DNA of 8,615 nucleotides from JAZSQZ01 sp045538175 (GCA_045538175.1 JAZSQZ010000071.1:1-8615), one strand, 5' to 3'; shown: positions 1 through 6,432, counted from the stretch's first letter. Notes: a model not told the origin generated them from the letters alone. Translations and numbers: made by a program.

Positions 1-213
1 AATGACCTTTTCTACTTCATCACAGATGAAACACATATCTTTATCGGCTTTATTAAAATTTTCTTCAAACTTAGCTTCTTGTTCTTTCAAAAATTCTTCG
101 TGTGCTTCTTTACAGCGCCAAGTAAAGGAATATTCTGTACATTCCTTTGCTCCACCAGAATCTATGTACTTGGGAAAATAATCATAGTGTCTTTCCCACT
201 TTGTTGCTGCCAT
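1..213 (-). CDS. Hypothetical protein, N-terminal part (gene runs off the window)
   Basis: The frame is open from an ATG at 213-211 to the window edge, giving 71 residues that begin MAATKWERHYDYF. The start overlaps the stop of the preceding gene as TAATG, and a strong ribosome site (GAAGGAGA) lies about 7 bases upstream, so this start is well supported. The visible part is hydrophilic, with a Lys/Glu-rich stretch likely to be helical (about residues 35-60) and four cysteines, two of them in a C-F-I-C pair near residues 62-65. No family is recognised. It is the third member of a coupled run with the two genes upstream and is probably co-expressed with them. Confidence 0.8.
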   Translation of the reverse strand, partial: MAATKWERHYDYFPKYIDSGGAKECTEYSFTWRCKEAHEEFLKEQEAKFEENFNKADKDMCFICDEVEKVI

Positions 214-1061
214 TAAAAATCTCCTTCAAGTTCTGACTTGCGTATTAATGTTTTGTTTAGCTTAATCTTTACATCTATGAGTTTCTGTTTAGCTTCTTTT
301 GCCTTTTCATTGGCTGCTTTTCGTAGCTTATTGGCTTCACTCACCAATTTACGACTTTCTCTTACAGCGTCATTATACTCTTCTTTAAGAGTCTTGGCTA
401 CTTTAACACACCTTATAATTTCTTGAGTTTCAAAGTCATATATCTGTTTGACTTCATCAATATCAAAATATACTCTTTGGCTTATACAATCACAATCCCA
501 TTTCGGTGCTAAAGATTTTTCAGAGTATAATCTTTTCTTAACAACCCAAGGTCTATAATCACAGTTAATTGTACTGTTGTAAGAACAATCAAAACAGTCT
601 GGAATAGCCTTTATATCATCTTCAGTACGAACATAATCATTTTGTGAACCATCATTATAAGGCAAAGCAAATGAAGGATATTTGTAAAATAATAAACCTT
701 CTTGGCTTACATTACAAGATACAAAATGTTCATACTTAACATCGTACTCCCATTTCTTCAATTCCTTAATCTTACTCCACTTTGGAGTATGGAACAAATT
801 AATATGAATGTTAAATACACTGTGTTGTGTTCTATTTGGATCTTTAGGTGGTACAGTAAAATCAGTAACATCTTCCGCATAGGCATTGAAATTAAAATCC
901 ATATTTCTTTTTTCTACGGCCTTTCTCCAGGTAGGTGCATCAGGAAATTCCTTAGTATCAAGCATACCAATGCTTACTAAATCATTATAAACCACACTGT
1001 AAACTTGTTCTTTAGTAATCTTATTTAATGGACCGAAATCGGCTACTAAATTATGTTTCAT
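213..1061 (-). CDS. Hypothetical protein with C-terminal coiled coil
   Basis: This is a 282-residue protein of no recognised family. The ATG at 1061 overlaps the upstream stop (TAATG). The nearest ribosome site is weak (GGA, with TAAGGA farther away), so translation is probably coupled to the gene before it. About residues 1-200 look globular and are rich in aromatic and acidic residues. They contain a cysteine cluster (C156, C159, C167, C190, C192) that could bind a metal, although no classic zinc-finger spacing is present. Residues about 203-278 are a long charged Lys/Glu/Ala helix typical of a coiled coil. The neighbouring 290-aa protein has the same plan of globular front and helical tail, so the two may be related or partners. 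The role is unknown. Confidence 0.85.
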   Translation of the reverse strand: MKHNLVADFGPLNKITKEQVYSVVYNDLVSIGMLDTKEFPDAPTWRKAVEKRNMDFNFNAYAEDVTDFTVPPKDPNRTQHSVFNIHINLFHTPKWSKIKELKKWEYDVKYEHFVSCNVSQEGLLFYKYPSFALPYNDGSQNDYVRTEDDIKAIPDCFDCSYNSTINCDYRPWVVKKRLYSEKSLAPKWDCDCISQRVYFDIDEVKQIYDFETQEIIRCVKVAKTLKEEYNDAVRESRKLVSEANKLRKAANEKAKEAKQKLIDVKIKLNKTLIRKSELEGDF

Positions 1062-1933
1062 TATTCCAAAGCAATCCTTAACTTATTCTTTAAGTTTTGA
1101 AGTGATTTTCTCTTTAATAAAATTTGGTGCTTCATTTCTAAAGCAAAAGGCTTTGTCATTTCAAGAATATTCTTGCAAATGTTATAATCTTCAACTATTG
1201 TTTCAATTACTTTTTCTTTCCACTTTTTAATCTTTACTTCTTTGCTATTCATAAAGCATGTGTCAAATTCAAAAGGATAAAACGGTTGTACATAGTCACT
1301 GTCACCGCATTCATCATAAACAACACCGTGTTCACCTATTTGTCCTATTGGCTTATCAATACAAAGAGCAATATCTTCCGGGTCATTTTCTGGTACAGTT
1401 GGGTCGTCTAATTCATCAAAAGACAAATCATCGGCGTTCCTCATTGTAAACTTTGACAAGTCTATATCTGGTATAACCAAATACTTCTCTTTACTTGGTT
1501 CTGAGAGTTTTCCATCTTTGAGAAAGCGTGAAGGTGTACTGGCTTCATTATCAGGAATATAATTGTAATCGGTCCAATTTTTAAAGGTTTCAGGAAATTT
1601 AATAGACAGTATTACTGCGTCCGCAAGACTTTGAAGTAATTCCCAGTCTTCTTGATTTGGGAATAGGTCTTCAGTATTAATGGTATAACGTGCATTTTTA
1701 CAGTCTTGTGGTCCTTTACCATCTATGCGTCTATATTTGACATTAAAGCCGACACGTTTAGAAATTTCTTCAACAATTTCATTCATTACAGCATCTGTTT
1801 TTGCCAGATTCTTTTCATAATGTTTTGAATAATTTTTAACAGATGAACCATCACGATTAAAGTTCAGATACATATCGCCGTTATTGTCAAAGTAAATCTT
1901 ATTTTCATCTATCTTTTTCCAAGTAGAAGCCAT
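1061..1933 (-). CDS. Hypothetical acidic protein with helical C-terminus
   Basis: This is a 290-residue protein of no recognised family. The start at 1933 has the ribosome site AAGGA about 7 bases upstream, placed directly after the U-tract of the terminator that closes the homing endonuclease gene. Residues 1-120 look globular. Residues about 166-189 form a very acidic, probably disordered patch, and residues about 230-285 are a Lys-rich helix likely to form a coiled coil. A stretch around residues 231-262 (EVK, then an amphipathic helix) resembles the start of the helical tail of the next gene by eye. I see no convincing promoter between the terminator and this start, so expression may depend on read-through or on a phage-specific promoter. 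Confidence 0.85.
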   Translation of the reverse strand: MASTWKKIDENKIYFDNNGDMYLNFNRDGSSVKNYSKHYEKNLAKTDAVMNEIVEEISKRVGFNVKYRRIDGKGPQDCKNARYTINTEDLFPNQEDWELLQSLADAVILSIKFPETFKNWTDYNYIPDNEASTPSRFLKDGKLSEPSKEKYLVIPDIDLSKFTMRNADDLSFDELDDPTVPENDPEDIALCIDKPIGQIGEHGVVYDECGDSDYVQPFYPFEFDTCFMNSKEVKIKKWKEKVIETIVEDYNICKNILEMTKPFALEMKHQILLKRKSLQNLKNKLRIALE

Positions 1934-1943
1934 AGAATATCCT

Positions 1944-1993
1944 TATATAAAAAAGGGAAGGACAAATAGTGTTTAAAGCTATCTGCCCTTCCC
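1944..1993 (-). terminator. Intrinsic terminator after the homing endonuclease gene
   Basis: On the minus strand, arm GGGAAGGGCAGATAG (1993-1979) pairs with CTATTTGTCCTTCCC (1969-1955) across a 9-base loop, followed by TTTTTTATA. The 15-bp stem holds two G-U pairs in minus-strand RNA; read on the plus strand these would be A-C mismatches. This directly supports minus-strand transcription. It ends 15 bases past the endonuclease stop and insulates the downstream gene. Confidence 0.9.
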
Positions 1994-2004
1994 ACAACGA
2001 GGTT
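1994..2004 (+). other. Leader/RBS motif in reverse orientation (possible rearrangement scar)
   Basis: ACAACGAGGTT on the plus strand matches exactly 11 bases of the minus-strand ribosome-site leader of the 51-aa gene, and 10 of them also match the leader of the 65-aa gene. Here it faces the opposite way and no plus-strand gene follows. It abuts the terminator stem. It may be chance or a relic of an insertion or inversion at the endonuclease boundary. Confidence 0.35.
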
Positions 2005-2008
2005 AAAC

Positions 2009-2920
2009 TTAAATTTTTAAAGTTTCCAAATAGTTTACACCAAAATTTTCATTTATGTAATTCATATAAATTGTATAATCAGTTATAATTTTGACATTGT
2101 TCTTTATCATACATTGATGTTTTGCTTCCATTAATTCATCACGGTATTTAACTTTTTCTGGTTTATCATTTCTTTTATATGGATTAATCATTTTCTTATT
2201 AGGATCTTTATCTTCAAAGAAATGTAATCCTTTTATTTCAACGAGTTCACCTTCTACTTCAAAATCTGGTATGTATGTTTTTATTTTTCCATCAAATTCG
2301 TATGTTAAAGTTTTATTCTGATATTTAAAATCTATATTATGATTTTTCAACCAAATATAATAAGCTACTTCAGGTTTTGAAAAGAATAAAATATCATCGT
2401 ATTTGTATTTACTTGACATTTTTCCTTCTTTAATTGCTTTCGTTGTCCTTTCACTTAGATTTTTTAAATATTCTGGTGTATTGTGTGATTTCTTATGTTG
2501 TTCAGAATTTTTCACAGATTTACTCATATTATCACGATATTCTTTAGTTTTTACTGTGATTTTGATATAATCTGAATTTTTTATTCCTTCTGATAAATGT
2601 TTGTGATAATCATCTGATTTTAATGTTTCTTGATATTGTTTTGAATTAGCCATACCAACTCTTATTTTTTCCTTCATTTGTTCAGAGTTCATTAAACATT
2701 TTTCAGAACAATAATCATTATAACCAGTAGTAAAACCTTTATATTTTGTGTCATTACCACACAATTTACAAACACCATCTGTAGTTTCTTTTAAATATTT
2801 GTCAAAGTACTCCTTTGTAGTTAGATTGTGATCTTTTTTATTACGATTAATGTGGGAAGTTAAGGCAAATAAATCTTTACAAATTTTCCCACAAACAGAG
2901 CATTTATAATCAATTTTCAT
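2009..2920 (-). CDS. Free-standing homing endonuclease, zinc-finger plus PD-(D/E)XK type
   Basis: This 303-residue protein probably cuts DNA to spread its own gene. Domains in order: a C2H2-like finger (C7, C10, H23, H31); a second zinc-ribbon-like site (C51, C54, C71, C75); about residues 77-165, degenerate helical repeats with recurring N-S and K-N-S motifs, reminiscent of the NUMOD DNA-binding modules of phage nucleases; and about residues 178-285, a Vsr/PD-(D/E)XK-like nuclease core with E184 in a helix, D219 in IPDF, and E228 and K230 in VEIKG. The catalytic set looks intact, so the enzyme may be active. The gene is visibly more A/T-rich than the VWA gene before it, has its own terminator and has a hairpin in front, which fits a mobile cassette. 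The ribosome site is AGGT, 5 bases before ATG. The exact family name is uncertain; the nuclease call is firm. Confidence 0.85.
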   Translation of the reverse strand: MKIDYKCSVCGKICKDLFALTSHINRNKKDHNLTTKEYFDKYLKETTDGVCKLCGNDTKYKGFTTGYNDYCSEKCLMNSEQMKEKIRVGMANSKQYQETLKSDDYHKHLSEGIKNSDYIKITVKTKEYRDNMSKSVKNSEQHKKSHNTPEYLKNLSERTTKAIKEGKMSSKYKYDDILFFSKPEVAYYIWLKNHNIDFKYQNKTLTYEFDGKIKTYIPDFEVEGELVEIKGLHFFEDKDPNKKMINPYKRNDKPEKVKYRDELMEAKHQCMIKNNVKIITDYTIYMNYINENFGVNYLETLKI

Positions 2921-2933
2921 AATGTACCTATTT

Positions 2934-2969
2934 TTTAAGACTAATAGCTGTTAGTCTAAAATATTTATG
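2934..2969 (-). promoter_or_regulatory. Hairpin and late-promoter-like box before the homing endonuclease
   Basis: Minus-strand arms AGACTAA (2957-2951) and TTAGTCT (2944-2938) pair around a 6-base loop, with three more A/T pairs beyond one mismatch. No U-tract follows, so it is not a good terminator. Just upstream, CATAAATA (2969-2962) matches 7 of 8 bases of the T4 late promoter box TATAAATA. T4-type homing endonuclease genes are known to carry hairpins and late promoters in front; a similar role here is inference. Confidence 0.4.
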
Positions 2970-3035
2970 AAAGGGTTAGAGAAAAATCAGCTAATTCATT
3001 CTCAATCACAGGTACAGTGACTGTCCCCTTAATCT

Positions 3036-4643
3036 TTAGCACTCAAAGAGTTGTTTGAATGATAATGTATATTTACACCATTCCGGCGGCTCGCGTGCGT
3101 CTGCAGTATGAATGATAAAGATTTTGTTTGCCTGGTGTTCCGGGCGTTCCCAGCAGAAGCCGTTATCCGTAATGAACACCAAACCATCAAATTTGGCCTT
3201 GCGTTCCTTGATGGCTTCAAGCACACAATCCGGGTTGGTGCAGCCGCGACCAATCAACTTGTACTGGTTCATCGGACGCTTCGTTTCTTCAAACGGACCA
3301 CAAACACCATCCCAGAAACAATACGATACATCTGCGTGTTTGACGAACTTGTTAATAATAGAACAAGCCTTTTCCACATCATCGTCCGCCATAGAACCAG
3401 AACAGTCAGTAGCAATCAAGATACGAGAACGGAACTTGTGACGCTTACCAGGAACATCAAATCCCTTACGGCGGTCCGGACGCATACGAGTATCTTCAGT
3501 GTACTTGTCCACAGTGTTTGCCTTGAAACGGCGAAGCACAGTACGCGGGTCAAATTTCGGAGTATTGGCAGCGAGAATTGCCTGGAGCAAACCACCACTC
3601 ACATTACCCCAACGAGAACCATTTTCAGCAATATGGTGCGTGATTTCCTGGATTTCCTGGTCAACGAGGGTGTTTTCTTCCCAACCTTCAGTAGCCTTTT
3701 CGGCAGCACCCTGCGAGCTGTCAAGATATTCTTCTAGAGCTTCACGGGTAGAATTGCCACCACCACCTTGTCCGTTTTGGTTCTGGTTTCCACCATTACC
3801 ACCGTTGCCGTTTCCATTTCCTTGACCGTTACCGTTGCCCTGGCCTTGACCATTCTGTCCCTGACCTTGACCGTTGGAACCGCCACCGCCACCACCATTA
3901 CCTTGCTGGTTGCCATTTCCTTTACCTTGGCCTTGTCCCTGTCCTTGTCCCTGTCCTTGGCCTTGACCACTGCCACCTTGACCCTGACCCTGTGCAGCTG
4001 CTCGCTTTTCCTTAATGTCATTGAGAATTGCGAACACCTTTTCAAGGAACCAGTCTTCGTCATTGTTGAACATATAACCCTGGGCTTCAGCGTGGAACTT
4101 AGCCTTCGTCGGGAAAGCGTCCAACAGTGCCAAAACTTCCGGTTTATGAGCATTCAACACAGTACGCTGGTTTTCATCAAAGCAAATGTAGTCAGATGCC
4201 TTCTTGAAACAGTCAATCGGATAACTCTTACGAGTAGTCGGGTGGTGAAGTGCGATACGCAAGCATTCACAATAAATGCAGTAAGAAAGAACAGATGCTT
4301 CCTTAATCTTGTTCATCCACACCGGATTATATTCAAGGAACACAGCCGAACCAGTACCGCGACAGTTCAATCGCATAGTAACCTGCGGGTCCTTAATGGG
4401 CTTGAGTTCACACAAACTAAAATAAGTGAGAACTGCCGGTTCAAACTGCAAAAGCTTGACTGCGTTTTCAATCAATTTATCGGTTTCAATTTTGTCCTGT
4501 TCCCACTTTTCCTTGTATGCACGGATTTCATCGTCTGACATAACGTGTCCGTCCTTAGCAGCCATCGGCGGTTGCTGCGGATTAACCGGAACCGGTGCAT
4601 TTACAGGAATGTTGGTGCCTGGAATAAAAGTTTGAGTAGCCAT
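3036..4643 (-). CDS. VWA-domain protein with DUF2201/COG3864-like N-terminus, partner of the MoxR ATPase
   Basis: This 535-residue protein is a probable substrate-binding partner of the MoxR-type ATPase at 5190-6362. Residues 1-35 are Pro-rich. About residues 50-210 resemble the predicted metallopeptidase region of DUF2201/COG3864 proteins, but the expected zinc motif HExxH reads C125-E-C-L-R129, with H133-H134 kept, so peptidase activity is doubtful. Residues 217-298 are a Gly/Gln/Asn low-complexity linker. Residues about 300-400 are helical and basic. Residues about 405-535 form a VWA fold with a complete MIDAS: D413-C-S415-G-S417, T469 and D493 (ITDNG). MoxR-VWA pairs are generally thought to remodel protein complexes or help load metal. 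It has promoter P5 and the ribosome site AACGAGGT 10 bases before ATG. The codons are richer in G/C than those of the neighbours, suggesting strong expression or later acquisition. The VWA call is very firm, the N-terminal family likely, the target unknown. Confidence 0.92.
   Translation of the reverse strand: MATQTFIPGTNIPVNAPVPVNPQQPPMAAKDGHVMSDDEIRAYKEKWEQDKIETDKLIENAVKLLQFEPAVLTYFSLCELKPIKDPQVTMRLNCRGTGSAVFLEYNPVWMNKIKEASVLSYCIYCECLRIALHHPTTRKSYPIDCFKKASDYICFDENQRTVLNAHKPEVLALLDAFPTKAKFHAEAQGYMFNNDEDWFLEKVFAILNDIKEKRAAAQGQGQGGSGQGQGQGQGQGQGQGKGNGNQQGNGGGGGGSNGQGQGQNGQGQGNGNGQGNGNGNGGNGGNQNQNGQGGGGNSTREALEEYLDSSQGAAEKATEGWEENTLVDQEIQEITHHIAENGSRWGNVSGGLLQAILAANTPKFDPRTVLRRFKANTVDKYTEDTRMRPDRRKGFDVPGKRHKFRSRILIATDCSGSMADDDVEKACSIINKFVKHADVSYCFWDGVCGPFEETKRPMNQYKLIGRGCTNPDCVLEAIKERKAKFDGLVFITDNGFCWERPEHQANKIFIIHTADAREPPEWCKYTLSFKQLFEC
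3750..3995 (-). repeat. Gly/Gln/Asn low-complexity linker within the VWA gene
   Basis: Residues 217-298 of the VWA protein consist almost only of Gly, Gln and Asn, including a run of alternating Gly-Gln pairs. At DNA level the core (about 3925-3966) is a 6/12-base tandem repeat of alternating CCTTGT and CCCTGT-like units on the plus strand. It is a flexible tether between the N-terminal and VWA domains and prone to length change by slippage. Confidence 0.9.
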
Positions 4644-4684
4644 ATATTACTTTACCTCGTTTTTTGTTATAGTTAATGAATGAT

Positions 4685-4740
4685 AATCTAATAAACTATC
4701 TGTTGCTTGTCAATGGGTGAATGTGTAAAATTTTGTTTAC
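4685..4740 (-). promoter_or_regulatory. Promoter P5 with upstream GTAAA-N6-TTTAC dyad, for the VWA gene
   Basis: -35 TTGACA (4713-4708), 17-base spacer, -10 TAGATT (4690-4685). The dyad GTAAA-CAAAAT-TTTAC (4740-4725) lies 11 bases before the -35. The 17 bases 4724-4740 are identical to 6744-6760 at promoter P2. An A-rich leader and AACGAGGT lead into the VWA start. The upstream arm overlaps the stop of the possible 25-aa gene. Confidence 0.8.
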
Positions 4741-4814
4741 TTTTCAGGCGCAGGATATACTTTATACGAATGCTTGTTCAATCCAAACAGCCATAAGTTA
4801 AATCTCCAATACAT
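4737..4814 (-). CDS. Possible 25-aa peptide overlapping the end of the 47-aa gene
   Basis: An ATG at 4814 opens a 25-codon frame, +1 relative to the end of the 47-aa gene, ending at TAA 4739-4737 inside the P5 dyad. It begins MYWRFNLWLFGL and ends VYPAPEK: a short aromatic, hydrophobic front and a polar tail, perhaps membrane-associated. The start lacks a clear ribosome site, though coupling to the 47-aa gene is possible. It fills the space up to P5, which is the main argument for it. It could be chance. Confidence 0.35.
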   Translation of the reverse strand: MYWRFNLWLFGLNKHSYKVYPAPEK

Positions 4815-4941
4815 CTTCTGCAGTCATTTGTTGTTCAGCCGCAATCTTATTGGCCTTTTCACAGGCTAAGTCTAGATTTTCGGCTACAATGGTTTTTGTT
4901 ACACGTTCAGTGCCTTTGTAGAATACAGCGAGAAAGTTCAT
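4798..4941 (-). CDS. Small hypothetical protein (47 aa) between the ATPase and VWA genes
   Basis: This 47-residue frame begins MNFLAVFYKGTERV and ends TAEDVLEI. The start is supported by TGAGGT 6 bases before ATG and by promoter P4 just upstream. The pattern suggests two short beta strands followed by a helix (about residues 22-38), a plan common in tiny phage proteins, with no recognised family. It lies between the genes of the MoxR-VWA pair and shares their promoter design, so it may be an accessory or modulator of that machine. This is inference from context only. Confidence 0.75.
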   Translation of the reverse strand: MNFLAVFYKGTERVTKTIVAENLDLACEKANKIAAEQQMTAEDVLEI

Positions 4942-4969
4942 AGTTATACCTCATTGTTGTTTACAAAAG

Positions 4970-5025
4970 AATATAGTAAAATATTACTATTTTGTAAACC
5001 CATAGGAATGTAAATAAAAATTTAC
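4970..5025 (-). promoter_or_regulatory. Promoter P4 with GTAAA-N6-TTTAC dyad, for the 47-aa gene
   Basis: -35 TTTACA (4998-4993), 17-base spacer, -10 TATATT (4975-4970). The dyad GTAAA-TTTTTA-TTTAC (5025-5010) lies 11 bases before the -35. The 16 bases joining dyad and -35 match those of P3 at 14 positions, so P3 and P4 look like copies of each other. A short leader follows, with AACAATGAGGT. Confidence 0.8.
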
Positions 5026-5043
5026 TGTGACTTTTACTGCGGA

Positions 5044-5073
5044 AAGAGTGGAGCCATTGCTAGCTCCACTCTT
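5044..5073 (-). terminator. Perfect 11-bp hairpin between the ATPase gene and P4 (possible terminator)
   Basis: Arms AAGAGTGGAGC and GCTCCACTCTT pair perfectly across an 8-base loop. On the minus strand the stem is followed only by TCCGC, so the U-tract is just the last two or three bases of the stem. It may end transcripts of the ATPase gene together with the hairpin at 5128-5175, or protect a 3' end. The strand is not proven by the stem itself. The rest of 4942-5189 holds promoter P4 and no gene I can support. Confidence 0.5.
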
Positions 5074-5127
5074 GTTATAATCCCCATTTAAGGGTTTTTA
5101 TTGTTATCACTATGAACGAAAATCATA

Positions 5128-5175
5128 GAGAGGGACACCTTCAAAACAACAACCAAAAATATAGGTGCCCCTCTC
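5128..5175 (-). terminator. 13-bp hairpin just after the ATPase gene (possible terminator)
   Basis: Minus-strand arms GAGAGGGGCACCT (5175-5163) and AGGTGTCCCTCTC (5140-5128) pair across a 22-base loop, starting 14 bases past the ATPase stop. The only non-Watson-Crick pair is G-U in minus-strand RNA and would be A-C on the other strand, so it is read on the minus strand. The following bases (TATGATTTTCG) are a poor U-tract and the loop is U-rich. It could be a weak terminator or a 3'-end stabiliser. Confidence 0.55.
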
Positions 5176-5189
5176 CTTCCCCACACAAA

Positions 5190-6362
5190 TTAGAGGAGCT
5201 GTGCCTGAATGTCCACAAGTTCGGTGTAGAGCTTCTTGAGGTCCGGGCAAGCCTGACCCACAGCACGAACCCACTTGTGACCCTTCGTACGGGCAGTTTC
5301 CACCGAGTTGGTGTACACTTCCACACGAGTTTCCGGGTTCAGAGCAGAGAGGAACTCGTAGTAGTTACGAGCCATCGCAACACCCTTATCATTCGCCTTT
5401 CCGTTTGTCATAATCTTGCCTTCATTTTCGTGGAGGTAGGTGCAAACAGAGTTACCGAGCTGCACAGCTTCAATCTTGGACTTCTTGCAGAGGGCAGCAA
5501 TCTTCTTCGTGAAGTCCTTCTTGAAGTCCTTTGCTTCCATCAAAGCCTTAGCATCCAAACCAGTACCGTGCTGGGTGAAGTAAGTCTTGAACTTGGCAGC
5601 GATTGCCTGACCAACATAACCGGCACAAGATTCCTGGAGAATACCGAGACCATTGGCACCTTCAAAGAGGTTGGCTTCAATACCAGCGTCAAGGAATTTA
5701 GACCAACGAACCCAGGAACGGCGAGAAGGCAAGATACCATCAAACGAACCCTTAGACGCGGTCTTGCTAGCAGCGGCGTTGGAATACGGGTCAAGGTCAG
5801 AACCAAACTGGGAAATGTAACCAGTCACGAGGGAGTTAATACCCACATCAATTGCCCAGTCAATCCATTCCTGCGTTTCCGGAGTGAAATTGTACACAAC
5901 GAAACGGTCAAGTTTTGCCGGGTCAAATTCTTCAACATCGTAGTTGCCATCATCGCCCGGATTGATAGCACAGATGACATGAGAGCCCGGAGCGAGCTGG
6001 AACTGCATGATACGATGGTCAAGACCAAGCTGCATCATAGCGTTCGTAATCAAAGTCGTACCACGGTTGATTTCGTCAAGGAACAAGGTCACCGGCTTCG
6101 GATTTCCCTTTTCGTCCTTCACATACCAATAAGGCGGGACAAATTCCGTGTGACCAGTTTCCGGATTGATACGCGGCAAACCAATAAGGTCACCCACGTC
6201 AGAAATCTGTGACGCCTGAAATTCAATACAGTCCTGATGCCAAACATCCTTAGCGAGCTGGCGAATGACTTCGGTCTTACCGATGCCGTGCGGGCCCTTC
6301 AACATAATGGTCTGTTCGGCCGGAGTGACTGCGAGAACTGTCTTAAGAGTTTTAATATTCAT
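5190..6362 (-). CDS. MoxR/CobS-type AAA+ ATPase
   Basis: This 390-residue ATPase probably couples ATP hydrolysis to remodelling of a partner complex together with the VWA protein at 3036-4643. Visible motifs: Walker A GPHGIGKT at 23-30; D55-V-G-D-L-I-G, typical of the MoxR/dynein-like AAA_5 group; Walker B VTLFLDEINR at 91-100 with D96-E97; sensor-1 N134 in CAINP; an arginine finger in LDRF (R153); and a sensor-2-like SRRSW around 213-217. All expected catalytic residues are present. Residues about 240-390 form a helical C-terminal domain I do not recognise. The start lies 22 residues before Walker A; its ribosome site AAGGA is unusually far (about 13 bases) and lacks the GAGGT seen in sister leaders. 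Promoter P3 drives it. Codons are richer in G/C than in the hypothetical neighbours. The AAA+ MoxR call is firm; the pathway is unknown. Confidence 0.95.
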   Translation of the reverse strand: MNIKTLKTVLAVTPAEQTIMLKGPHGIGKTEVIRQLAKDVWHQDCIEFQASQISDVGDLIGLPRINPETGHTEFVPPYWYVKDEKGNPKPVTLFLDEINRGTTLITNAMMQLGLDHRIMQFQLAPGSHVICAINPGDDGNYDVEEFDPAKLDRFVVYNFTPETQEWIDWAIDVGINSLVTGYISQFGSDLDPYSNAAASKTASKGSFDGILPSRRSWVRWSKFLDAGIEANLFEGANGLGILQESCAGYVGQAIAAKFKTYFTQHGTGLDAKALMEAKDFKKDFTKKIAALCKKSKIEAVQLGNSVCTYLHENEGKIMTNGKANDKGVAMARNYYEFLSALNPETRVEVYTNSVETARTKGHKWVRAVGQACPDLKKLYTELVDIQAQLL

Positions 6363-6404
6363 AGTGTTTCTTTTTTCCTTTTTGTTATTTGTTAATAAAA
6401 TAGT

Positions 6405-6432
6405 GACGAAAATTTTAAATTATTTTTTCGTC
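6405..6432. promoter_or_regulatory. Inverted repeat spanning the -10 of P3 (candidate operator)
   Basis: GACGAAAA (6405-6412) and TTTTCGTC (6425-6432) form an 8-bp inverted repeat with a 12-base A/T centre. It brackets the -10 hexamer, from within the spacer to about the expected start of transcription. None of the other four promoters has it, so it could give extra control of the ATPase. It is not followed by a U-tract. Confidence 0.45.

Noticed and set aside
3925..3966. Short tandem repeat that could suggest a repeat array or origin iterons
   Set aside because: It lies in frame inside the VWA gene and encodes alternating Gly and Gln; there are no spacers, so it is not a CRISPR array.
3768..4538. 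256-codon plus-strand frame opposite the VWA gene
   Set aside because: Its first part is the mirror of the Gly/Gln/Asn linker, giving a false Val/Leu/Thr/Ser-rich hydrophobic run. No ribosome site or promoter was seen.
5057..5081. Perfect TATAAT on the plus strand with TTGCTA upstream
   Set aside because: The spacer is only 13 bases and no plus-strand gene I can support lies downstream; it also overlaps the hairpin.
5112..6212. Long open frame (366 codons) on the plus strand opposite the ATPase gene
   Set aside because: It is antisense to a gene with all AAA+ motifs, starts in the hairpin region without a ribosome site and translates to a sequence with no domain pattern. Biased codon use on the minus strand explains the lack of stops.
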